Source of the DNA: Bacillota bacterium
Lineage (GTDB): Bacteria > Bacillota_E > JAJZYS01 > JAJYTV01
Direction: 5' to 3'
NCBI GenBank assembly: GCA_021845645.1
Contig: JAJZVM010000004.1
Span: 1-64,000, forward strand
Length of the DNA stretch: 64,000 nt
Shown: positions 17,288 to 24,932 of the stretch, one piece after another
How positions within the stretch are numbered: the stretch's first letter is position 1
Layout: each line of letters opens with the position of its first letter
Translations under genes and position numbers: made by a program
The notes under the pieces: generated by a model
Databases searched by the model: none
The model's input: only the letters and a program-made list of their open reading frames with translations
What the model was told of the DNA's origin: nothing

Positions 17288-17734
17288 CTAGTTCTTCAGG
17301 ACGTAGGCCGTCACGTGCTGAATGCCGAAGTTCGACACGGTCGCCGCGGATCCGTTGATGAAGAGGTCGATGCGGCTGCCCTGGATGGCGTCGCCCTCGT
17401 CGACGGCGCGGGCCAGGAAGCCGCCTTGCGGCAGCGTCGGCGAGGAGTAGCCCGTAACCCAGAGGCGTGTGCCGAGCGGGATGACGTTCGGGTCCACGGC
17501 GACGTCGCCCGGGATGAGCGGCCGTCCGAAGTAGTCGGTCGCACCGTAGGGATAGTTGTCCTGCGCGCTGGGACCGTAGGCGGTCGCGGTCAGGTCGAGC
17601 GCTCCCACGACCTGGTGGCCGTCGATCGTCTGCGGCGTGCGCCAGGCGGCGGACGCGGGCTGCGCCGCCAGAGCCAGGCCAGGCAGTGCGAAAGCCATGA
17701 GCGCTGCGGCGCCAAAGGTCAGGAACTTGCGCAT
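17288..17734 (-). CDS. Secreted 3D-domain protein (short paralogue)
   Basis: Exported protein of 148 residues: signal peptide ending near ALAA, then a 3D domain, a small double-psi barrel related to MltA/RlpA lytic transglycosylases. The three aspartates naming the domain are in GDVAVDPNVIP, RAVDEGDAI and SRIDLF; the TATAYGPSAQDN start is also typical. It probably acts on peptidoglycan. Unlike Bacillus YocH it has no LysM. ATG at 17734 follows GGAGGTA. The 24064-24729 gene is a close paralogue sharing the promoter pattern. Confidence 0.9.
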   Translation of the reverse strand: MRKFLTFGAAALMAFALPGLALAAQPASAAWRTPQTIDGHQVVGALDLTATAYGPSAQDNYPYGATDYFGRPLIPGDVAVDPNVIPLGTRLWVTGYSSPTLPQGGFLARAVDEGDAIQGSRIDLFINGSAATVSNFGIQHVTAYVLKN

Positions 17735-17779
17735 GATATCGTACCTCCAACTTGTTTTGTAGATTCAGTTGTCTGTCGC

Positions 17780-17808
17780 AGTGTACATTGCGTGCGCACT
17801 ATTGTCAC
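17780..17808 (-). promoter_or_regulatory. Promoter of the short 3D-domain gene
   Basis: On the minus strand GTGACA (5 of 6) is followed after exactly 17 bases by TACACT (4 of 6). The same arrangement, with the same -10 hexamer, precedes the second 3D gene. Confidence 0.6.
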
Positions 17809-18555
17809 ACCGCTCACGTACGCACATGCGGACTTGCGCATCCAACAACTCCGCATTTCTCGCAATATGCGCATTGTGTCTCACGGTTCCTTCCGAATGG
17901 CACTTGCTCTCTAACTTGCCTCCTCCTGTCGCCGGTGCAGACCAGGACATTCGATGGCGGTACACATGGCACGCGAATCTGGGCATCGATCGGCGGCCGC
18001 AGCGCTAGCTCCTGGCCGGCCGTGCACGAATCTCCTTGCATTGCGTCGGCGGCCGGCGCGGCACGGCCCGACGCAGCACGACGGCGGCCGGCGCCGGCAC
18101 GTCTTGTCCACCTCGCTCCTGACTGCGGCTGCCCGGCTGCGGCAGCGAGCGACACGTTCCATCACGAGATTGCCTCAGGGCGCACCCAACACATGACTTG
18201 ACGACATGCTTTGCGCGACCGGCATTGGGCCAATGTCCCTTGCCAGGCCGATCGGCGCGTGAGGCTCTGGCGCTTTGCGCCTCAGGGCCGTTTGTTGCCG
18301 GAGGGCCCATCTTGGGGATGGCTGGCAGGAAGCGTCGATTCAAGTCGTACACAAATCTTCAGAGACGGAGGTATCTGTCAGAAACGGACTGAAGCAGTTG
18401 CACGCTTCAGTGCACCAAGACTACGCGTGATAGGAGGTACGGCTCGCCGAAGGCAGACTTTTGGGCCAGCTTGCGGACAACCCACACCCACCAAACGGAA
18501 GCGATGACTCCCCGCCGACGATGGACGCCACATGCGCGGGGAGCAGCCAAGGCGT
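17809..18555. other. Long intergenic region upstream of the SLH protein
   Basis: No protein-coding gene is convincing here. The left part is unusually A+T-rich for this genome. The right part looks like a structured leader: ACTGAAGC at 18388 pairs with GCTTCAGT at 18404, and a CCCCGC segment near 18508 pairs with GCGGGG near 18537. A TTGACG occurs at 18198 without a good -10. An AGGAGGTA at about 18433 is not followed by a start codon at the right distance. Confidence 0.45.
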
Positions 18556-18578
18556 AACCGGCCGTTCGGCGGCCGGTT
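18556..18578 (+). terminator. Hairpin in the SLH protein leader
   Basis: AACCGGCCG pairs perfectly with CGGCCGGTT around five bases, followed by CGTTCTGTCTT, 32 bases before the GTG start of the SLH gene. It could be an attenuator or an upstream terminator. Confidence 0.4.
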
Positions 18579-18610
18579 CGTTCTGTCTTGCAGGTATTGG
18601 AGGGGAAGAC

Positions 18611-20533
18611 GTGGCATCACGATTGCGGCACAGTCTCGCGATATTGCTGACAGGACTGCTGATGACGCTGACCGTCGGCGTGCTGGGCCTGCCCAGCGCA
18701 AGCGCGGCCGGCAGTTCCTCGGCGACAAGCCAGATCACGTACTACAACGCCAATTACGCAGGCAATTTCTATCGATCCACGTCGCCGATCGTCTCGGACG
18801 CGGTGTACGGCGTATCCCAGACACCCGAAAGCGACGGGTCTGTGCAACTCACCGCGGGGCCTTACGCGCAATACACAGACTCCGGTTTTTCCCTGTATGA
18901 AGGCACGCTCGGCGATCTGACCGCCATCATGGTCCAGGGACAGGGACAGTACGGGCTGAACCTCTGGCTGGACACGAACAACGACGGGGACTTCTTCGAG
19001 TGGGCCCCGTCCACGGTCTCCCAGGCCGCGTACATGACGGGGCTCGGCGGCGACCGGTACCTATCCGACACCCAGGCGTCCAACCCGTCGAACGGCGCCC
19101 TGGTCGTCAACAGCGCAACGCAGTTCTACCTGCAGGGCGTGGCCAGCCCTCCGAACGGCGTATTCAACTACACCCTCGGCGATCTGCAGAATGGTGCCCT
19201 CTCGAGCCTCGGCGTCACCCCCGATACGAGGGTGGCCATCTGGATCGGCATCACCGGTACGGCCGGCGGCGCAGCCGCAACGGCGACCATCGACTCCGTG
19301 CAGCTCGCGCCCCCCACGGTGGCGGTGACCGGCAGCTGCACCGCCCTGGACGGCACACAGGTCACCGTGGGCGCCGACACATTCTACTGCGGCTATGACG
19401 CATTCCCGACCGTCCAGGAGGGCGTGGACGCGGTGGCCGCGGGCGGGACGGTGGATGTCGCGGCCGGAACGTACACGGAGCAGGTGACGATCGACAAGGC
19501 CTTGACCCTGAGCGGCGCCGGGCAGGGCCAGACCTTCATCGACCTCCCGGACAGTCCGACTACGGTTGCGACGCAGATCGGCAGCCACACGCCCGAAGCA
19601 ACCGTCTACGGGATCGCTGTCATCGCGCCGGCCTCCGGCGTGACGATCTCGAACTTGACGGTGGACGGCGAGAGTTCCACCAACGGCCTTGACGGATGCA
19701 GCGGCAACCACCTGGCCGGCATCGCGTTCCAGGACGCCTCGGGCACCGTGAGCGGTGTCTCGCTGCCAGACTGGGCACCCCAAACCGGCGTGGGGTGCGG
19801 CGGCGCTGCAGGCGTGCAGGTGGAAGCCGGCACCGGCACCGCGCAGGTCGCCGTGGCGGGCACCAGCGTCAGCGGCTACGGCAAGTCCGGCATCTTCGCC
19901 GGCGGCGCAGGCGCCACCCTTGCGGCGACGGGCGACACGGTCACAGGCACTCCCACGGGGTCCGTCGCGACCAACGGCATCGAGATCGACTACGGCGCCG
20001 CCGGCAGCGTGCAGGGCAGCACCGTCACCGGGAACGACTACACCGGGACGCCGAACGCGACGGATCCCCAAGCCGACTACGCGGCGGGCGTGCTGCTCTA
20101 TGGCGACGGGGCCTCCGCCGCGACCGTGTCGGGCAACACGCTCACCGACAACCAGATCGGCATCGAGTCCGTGGCCTCAGGCGTCACGGCAGACGACAAC
20201 ACGATCAGGGAGACGGGCGCCGGGATCGCCGACAGCGTCGGAGTCTACGCGGTGCCGTGCGACACCTACTGCACCGGCGTCGGCGTCGCGACGGGCGGCA
20301 CCAGCCAGGTCACCCTCCGGCACAACGCCATCAGCGGCATCCCCGCGTCGTACCTGTCCGACAGCAACCCCACCGTGGTGTCGGCCGGCATCTGGGTCGG
20401 GAACACGGGCGCGGCCGACGCCACCGGCGCCATGACCAGATCGCCGACAATGCCGTCAGCGGCGGCTTCTTCGGCGTGCTGGTGGCGCCGAACAGCGCCG
20501 GCACCACCGCCACGATCCAGGGCAACCAGGTGA
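18611..20533 (+). CDS. SLH surface protein, N-terminal part (frame broken at about 20434)
   Basis: First part of a very large cell-surface protein. GTG at 18611 follows TTGGAGGGG and starts a signal peptide ending SASAAG. Residues about 35-235 look like a beta-sandwich; from about 265 (FPTVQEGVDAVAAGGTVDVA) the chain becomes a right-handed beta-helix of pectin-lyase type with many short T/N/G repeats. After DATGAMT the correct protein continues in another frame as QIADNAVSGGFFGVLV; one base seems missing near 20434. Reading on in this frame gives a low-complexity tail to 20533. With the second part the intact protein would be about 1,765 residues. It could be a real mutation or a base-calling error. 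Confidence 0.75.
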   Translation: MASRLRHSLAILLTGLLMTLTVGVLGLPSASAAGSSSATSQITYYNANYAGNFYRSTSPIVSDAVYGVSQTPESDGSVQLTAGPYAQYTDSGFSLYEGTLGDLTAIMVQGQGQYGLNLWLDTNNDGDFFEWAPSTVSQAAYMTGLGGDRYLSDTQASNPSNGALVVNSATQFYLQGVASPPNGVFNYTLGDLQNGALSSLGVTPDTRVAIWIGITGTAGGAAATATIDSVQLAPPTVAVTGSCTALDGTQVTVGADTFYCGYDAFPTVQEGVDAVAAGGTVDVAAGTYTEQVTIDKALTLSGAGQGQTFIDLPDSPTTVATQIGSHTPEATVYGIAVIAPASGVTISNLTVDGESSTNGLDGCSGNHLAGIAFQDASGTVSGVSLPDWAPQTGVGCGGAAGVQVEAGTGTAQVAVAGTSVSGYGKSGIFAGGAGATLAATGDTVTGTPTGSVATNGIEIDYGAAGSVQGSTVTGNDYTGTPNATDPQADYAAGVLLYGDGASAATVSGNTLTDNQIGIESVASGVTADDNTIRETGAGIADSVGVYAVPCDTYCTGVGVATGGTSQVTLRHNAISGIPASYLSDSNPTVVSAGIWVGNTGAADATGAMTRSPTMPSAAASSACWWRRTAPAPPPRSRATR

Positions 20534-23500
20534 GCGGCTTCGAGCGGACGGGCATCGACGCCGGCAGCTTCGCCATGGGCGGCGAAACGGTCGATGCGAC
20601 CATCACGGGCAACACCGTGACCGGGCCCGGACCCGGGAACGCCGATCCCTGGGCCTCGAACGGCATCGAGATCGCCAACGGCGCGACGGGAAGCGTCACG
20701 GGCAACCACGTGTCCGGCATGATCTACACCGGCAAGGACACGGAGGCGACCGGCGTCATCGTCTTCGAGAGCAGCGACGTGCAGGTCAGCGGAAACACGG
20801 TGCAGGACAGCCAGCTGGGCATCGCGGTCGAATCGGGCGGATACTCGTCCGACAGCGCCAACTGGACGATGCAGGACGACGAGGTTACGGACAACACGAT
20901 CGGCTTCGACGCCACCTACCTGGCGCCTGGCGTGCTCTCAGGCGAGACCGCGGGAACCTGGGGCATCTGGGTCGCCAGCTACCATGACGGAGCGTCCGTG
21001 GCGGCGGACATCACCGGCAACCTGCTCGACGGCACGGGCGCGACGGCCGGAGGTGTCCCCGCAGACGGCATCCAGGTGGGCGACAGCGCCGCGGGTGGCG
21101 CAGCCGGCGACGTCAGCGCCACCATCGCCGGCAACATCGTCACGGGCTGGACCGACGGCATCGCCGATGTCGGCACGACCGACGGAACGTTCTCCTCCGT
21201 GGCGCACCTGAACGACCTGAGCGGCAACACGGACGCCGGCCTCGGCAACCTCACCGGCGGCAGTTCCGGAACCACCGCCGTCGCGAGTCTCGACGCGACG
21301 CAGAACTGGTGGGGCAGCGCGGACGGGCCGCAGAGCACGGCGAACACCTACGACGTCGCCTCGCAGGGCGTGGCGGTCGTCGGGGATGTCGCCGCGGCAC
21401 CCTGGCTCACTACCGCCCCGGCCCAGGCTGCGACCAGCGGCAGCTCGTTCGCGCCGGTCACCGACACGACGAGCGGCGCGCAGTTCAGCTCGATCGAGGC
21501 CGCGGTTGACGCGGCGGCCCAGGGCGACACGATCACGGCCGCCGCTGGCACGTACAGCGAAGCGGTCTCGATCGAGACTGCCGACCTGACGCTCGACGGG
21601 GCCGGGCATGGCGTCGACGCCCGCACGCGGAGCGGCGCCGAATCGGTCATCACGGGGGCCGGCGCCGCGGATGTCACGATCCGTGCCGACGGCGTCACGC
21701 TCGACGGGTTCACGCTGCAGGGGCCCGTCAGTCAGGGGACGGCCGCCGTCGTGATGATCGGGGGCAACACCACCGAGACGATCGAGAACAACATCATCGA
21801 CGACCCCGGCCGCGCCGTCTCGTACAACACGAGCGACACCACATTCCTGCAGAACAACGTGGTGGAGAGCGCCACGACCGGCGACGGCATCCAGGAGAAC
21901 AGCGGCGCGGTGCAGGATGTCACCATCAAGGACAATGCGTTCGCGGGCGGCACGAACAACAACACCGACATCACCTTCCTCGGCACGTCGGCGGCCCACA
22001 ACCAGGACGTTCAGATCACGGGCAACACGAGCATGGACCCGGGCAGCTTCGTCGCCCTCTTCCAGACGGATGGCGCCACCGTCACCGACAACCGCGTGGC
22101 AGGAGCTGCAGGCGCCGCGATCTACATCGGCGGAGCCGACACCGATGTGACCGTCCAGCACAACAGCCTCGTCGCGACGAGCAGCAGCCCCGCGTATGCC
22201 GTCGTGGTGTCCAACGCGTACAAGGACGGGCCGAACGCCGACGTCGCCGTGAACGGCAACTCCCTGTACGGCCTCAGCGTCGGGAGCGGCGCCTACACCG
22301 GCGGCAGCGTCGACGCCACGGACGACTGGTGGGGCTCGAAGAGCGGCCCGACCGGCGTGACACAGGGCGACGTCGACGCGGCACCATGGATCCAGGCGCT
22401 CTCCATCTCCCCTGCCCTCCGGCAGGCCGACGTCGGCAGTCCTCTGCAATGGTCGGCGTCGATGCTGGACAGCACCGGCACCGCCATCACCGATCCCGCG
22501 TTCGCGGTATCCTTCTCTGCCGCGGGAACGGCGGCGTGCCAGAACGAGACACCCTCGACGCCCCAGCCCCTGGCCTCTGCCGCCGTGACCTTCGGCTGCA
22601 CGCCGACGACGGCGGGCGATCTCACCGTCACAGGATCCGTCTCTCTGGACGGGACGCCCACGACGCTCTCAGGAACAGCCGGCCTCACGGCGGCCCTGCC
22701 CCATGCTCCGACCGGCGGCGGCGCGGGCGTCACGCAGACGGGCTCCGCATCGGATGGCAACCTGAGCAGCCAGGTCACGGTCCAGGGTGGCACCACGACC
22801 ATCGACGTCGACGCCGGCCACCTGGCCCAGAACCTCGGCGGCATGAGCGGATCGGTCGTGACGTTCACGTCCGATACCACCACCACCGACCTCGACATCA
22901 CCGGCGACGCGGCAGAGAACCTGACGCAGAACGGTGACGGGATCAGCATCGAGACGCCCGGCGGCGCATACACGCTGCCGGCGGGCAGCATCGACATGAC
23001 GCAGCTTGAGCAGCTTCTCGGGGTGTCGGAGGCCTCGGACATCACCCTCACCATCTCGGTGACGCCAGGCTCCGCCTCGGACACGACGGAGATTGCGCAG
23101 GGCATCCCGAGCGGCAGCATCGTGGCCGACCCCGTGACCTTCACGATCACGGCCTCGGTCAACGGGCAGAGCCAGACCATCGAGACGTTCACGGGCGCGG
23201 TCCCCCGGTCGTTCGACCTCGGGAGCCCGCCTGACCCCAGCGACACGACAGGGATCGTCCTCGTCAACGGCGTTCCCGAGCATGCCTGGACTGTCTTCTC
23301 GGGCACGACCGCCACGATCTACTCCCACACCGACTCCACCTACGCCGTCGTCACGAACCAGGTCTCCTTCCACGACAGCGCGGGCCTGCCCCAGGAAGAC
23401 GCCATCCAGGCGCTGGCGGACAAGCTCGTCATCGCAGGGACGACCCCGACCACCTTCGATCCCCAGGGCGGCGTCACCCGAGCGGAATTCGCGGCGTTCG

Positions 23501-23907
23501 CCGTGCGGGCGCTCGGTCTGTGGAACCTCGGCGGCGACGTGCACTTCTCGGATGTCGCAAGCTCGTCCTGGGCGGCCCCCGTCATCGCGGCCGCGGCGGC
23601 GGAGTCCTTCATCCAGGGCTTTCCGGACGGAACCTTCCGTCCGCAGGCGCAGATCACCAACGTGCAGATGGCGGTGATCGTCGGCCGGATCATGGGCTTC
23701 CTGCACATCGGGGCGGGCACGGCCAGCGTCGCGCCGTCCGACCAGGCGAGCATTCCCGCGTGGGCTGCGCCGGACGTGGCGCTCGTCCTCTCGCAGGGCG
23801 TCATGACCACCCAGAGCGGTGGTGCGTTCGCGCCGAATGCCACCACCACCCGCGCGCAGGCCGCCCAGATCATCTGGAACCTGATGCAGAAGGCGGGCAT
23901 CGACTAG
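20434..23907 (+). CDS. SLH surface protein, C-terminal part (beta-helix plus three SLH domains)
   Basis: Continuation of the preceding gene after a single-base frame break; there is no ribosome binding site for an independent start. It contains more beta-helix (repeats ending NWWGSADGP and DWWGSKSGP, and a second FSSIEAAVDAAAQGDTI module near 21484), then immunoglobulin-like and beta-sandwich segments, and from about 23360 three SLH domains (VTRAEFAAFAVRALGL, FPDGTFRPQAQITNVQMA, PNATTTRAQAAQIIWNLM). SLH domains bind pyruvylated secondary wall polymer, so the protein would be anchored on the outer surface. Beta-helices of this kind bind or cleave polysaccharide; no catalytic set is recognisable. 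The two flanking 3D proteins suggest a cell-envelope locus. Confidence 0.8.
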   Translation, partial: DQIADNAVSGGFFGVLVAPNSAGTTATIQGNQVSGFERTGIDAGSFAMGGETVDATITGNTVTGPGPGNADPWASNGIEIANGATGSVTGNHVSGMIYTGKDTEATGVIVFESSDVQVSGNTVQDSQLGIAVESGGYSSDSANWTMQDDEVTDNTIGFDATYLAPGVLSGETAGTWGIWVASYHDGASVAADITGNLLDGTGATAGGVPADGIQVGDSAAGGAAGDVSATIAGNIVTGWTDGIADVGTTDGTFSSVAHLNDLSGNTDAGLGNLTGGSSGTTAVASLDATQNWWGSADGPQSTANTYDVASQGVAVVGDVAAAPWLTTAPAQAATSGSSFAPVTDTTSGAQFSSIEAAVDAAAQGDTITAAAGTYSEAVSIETADLTLDGAGHGVDARTRSGAESVITGAGAADVTIRADGVTLDGFTLQGPVSQGTAAVVMIGGNTTETIENNIIDDPGRAVSYNTSDTTFLQNNVVESATTGDGIQENSGAVQDVTIKDNAFAGGTNNNTDITFLGTSAAHNQDVQITGNTSMDPGSFVALFQTDGATVTDNRVAGAAGAAIYIGGADTDVTVQHNSLVATSSSPAYAVVVSNAYKDGPNADVAVNGNSLYGLSVGSGAYTGGSVDATDDWWGSKSGPTGVTQGDVDAAPWIQALSISPALRQADVGSPLQWSASMLDSTGTAITDPAFAVSFSAAGTAACQNETPSTPQPLASAAVTFGCTPTTAGDLTVTGSVSLDGTPTTLSGTAGLTAALPHAPTGGGAGVTQTGSASDGNLSSQVTVQGGTTTIDVDAGHLAQNLGGMSGSVVTFTSDTTTTDLDITGDAAENLTQNGDGISIETPGGAYTLPAGSIDMTQLEQLLGVSEASDITLTISVTPGSASDTTEIAQGIPSGSIVADPVTFTITASVNGQSQTIETFTGAVPRSFDLGSPPDPSDTTGIVLVNGVPEHAWTVFSGTTATIYSHTDSTYAVVTNQVSFHDSAGLPQEDAIQALADKLVIAGTTPTTFDPQGGVTRAEFAAFAVRALGLWNLGGDVHFSDVASSSWAAPVIAAAAAESFIQGFPDGTFRPQAQITNVQMAVIVGRIMGFLHIGAGTASVAPSDQASIPAWAAPDVALVLSQGVMTTQSGGAFAPNATTTRAQAAQIIWNLMQKAGID

Positions 23908-23938
23908 CCACACATCCGATGGCCCCGGCGGGCCACGC

Positions 23939-23971
23939 GGCGGGGCCAGGAGATACCCTCCTGGCCCCGCC
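23939..23971 (+). terminator. Terminator of the SLH gene
   Basis: GGCGGGGCCAGGAG pairs with CTCCTGGCCCCGCC: a perfect 14-base stem with a five-base loop, 32 bases after the SLH stop codon. No strong T-run follows. It may also serve the convergent 3D gene. Confidence 0.75.
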
Positions 23972-24063
23972 GTCATATCGCTATCCCGAGCGCATCACCC
24001 GTCGCATCCGGGCGGGCGCGGTCCTCTTGGGGATCACAAGCCTCGCCTTGCTCGGCCCCGGGT

Positions 24064-24729
24064 CTACTTGGTGGCCTGCTTGTTGAGAACGAACGCCGTG
24101 ACCTGCTGGATGCCGAAGTTGCTGACGATGGAGTCGGGCTCGTTCACGAAGAGGTCGATGCGATCTCCCTTGATCGCGCCGCCCGTGTCGACGGCGTGGG
24201 CCAGGAAGCCGACCGACGGCAGGTAGGGCGAGAAGGAGTAGCCCTGGACCCACAGCCAGGTGCCGAGCGGGATCACGCTCGGGTCGACCGCCACGTCGCC
24301 GGCGACCAGCGCGTTGCCGTAGTAGTCGGTCGCACCGTAGGGATAGTTGTCCTGGGCGCTCGGACCGTAGGCCGTCGCGGTCAGGTGGACTGTCTGCACC
24401 ACCTGGTAGCCGTCGAACGTCTGGCTGCCCGCGTTCCCGGAGCCCGTTCCGCTGGAGGCGCTGCCCGTGCTGCCGGACGTGCTGCCCGTGCTCCCCGTGC
24501 TGCCCGTGCTCCCCGTGCTCCCCGTGCTGCCCGTGCTGCCCGTGCTGCCGGACGAAGGCTTGGACACGTGCTGCCATGCGCCGGATCGGTCGCACAGGCG
24601 ATGGTGGCGGTAGCGGTACCATGCGCGCCAGTGTCCTTGATGCTGGTACGGAGCATGCGCGAATGCCATGCCCGGGATCAGGAGCGCAAGCGTCAGGGCG
24701 CCGAGCAGAGCTGCGAGCTTGTTGCGCAT
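24064..24729 (-). CDS. Secreted 3D-domain protein with Ser-Thr-Gly linker
   Basis: Exported protein of 221 residues. Signal peptide to about Ala24 (MAFAHA), a short basic/aromatic segment (HWRAWYRYRHHRLC), a repetitive Gly-Ser-Thr linker (about 59-98), then a 3D domain with aspartates in GDVAVDPSVIP, HAVDTGGAI and DRIDLF. The domain is about 70% identical by eye to that of the 17288-17734 gene. The basic segment may bind the wall. ATG at 24729 follows TTGGAGGTA. The gene has its own promoter and a palindrome in the 5' leader. Confidence 0.9.
   Translation of the reverse strand: MRNKLAALLGALTLALLIPGMAFAHAPYQHQGHWRAWYRYRHHRLCDRSGAWQHVSKPSSGSTGSTGSTGSTGSTGSTGSTGSTSGSTGSASSGTGSGNAGSQTFDGYQVVQTVHLTATAYGPSAQDNYPYGATDYYGNALVAGDVAVDPSVIPLGTWLWVQGYSFSPYLPSVGFLAHAVDTGGAIKGDRIDLFVNEPDSIVSNFGIQQVTAFVLNKQATK
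24479..24548. repeat. Nine-base tandem repeat encoding Gly-Ser-Thr linker
   Basis: About eight copies of GTGCTGCCC and its variant GTGCTCCCC run head to tail inside the 3D-protein gene and encode the repeated Gly-Ser-Thr linker. Copy number is likely to vary between strains. Confidence 0.85.
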
Positions 24730-24749
24730 ATCTTACCTCCAACTTGATC

Positions 24750-24765
24750 TCGACAACCGGTTGTC
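24750..24765. promoter_or_regulatory. 16-base palindrome at the start of the 3D-gene leader
   Basis: CGACAACCGGTTGTCG is a perfect palindrome lying directly downstream of the -10 element on the minus strand, where the transcript should begin. It may be an operator or a 5' stem-loop. The half-site GACAAC also occurs in the leader of the paralogous 3D gene (17768-17773). Confidence 0.5.
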
Positions 24766-24771
24766 GGTTTC

Positions 24772-24800
24772 GAGTGTAGTTGGAGCGCGGCATTATGTCA
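24772..24800 (-). promoter_or_regulatory. Promoter of the long 3D-domain gene
   Basis: ATGACA is followed after exactly 17 bases by TACACT, matching the arrangement and -10 hexamer found before the other 3D gene. Confidence 0.6.
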
Positions 24801-24932
24801 TTTGTGTCATAGGTGGCTCAGCGCACCTTAGCTTACGTTGCCTTACAGTGTCGCCGCGAGAGGGCTCTTGCCGCGCAATCCTGCGGGCATGCCATGCCAC
24901 TCCTCTGTCGTGCGCCGGTCGGGGCCTCGCCC

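Noticed and set aside
17940..18200. Several short frames in the intergenic region as small genes
   Set aside because: None has a ribosome binding site at normal distance or consistent codon bias.
18198..18227. TTGACG in the SLH upstream region as a promoter
   Set aside because: At 17 bases the -10 would be GGCATT, a poor match, and it is 380 bases from the gene.
18461..18610. Upstream TTG extension of the SLH protein
   Set aside because: It would place 50 polar residues before a clear signal peptide; GTG 18611 has the good ribosome binding site.
20425..20445. Programmed ribosomal frameshift in the SLH gene
   Set aside because: No slippery sequence, upstream Shine-Dalgarno stimulator or downstream hairpin is evident; mutation or sequencing error is simpler.
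24479..24548. Short tandem repeat considered as a CRISPR array
   Set aside because: The unit is nine bases without spacers and is translated as a linker.
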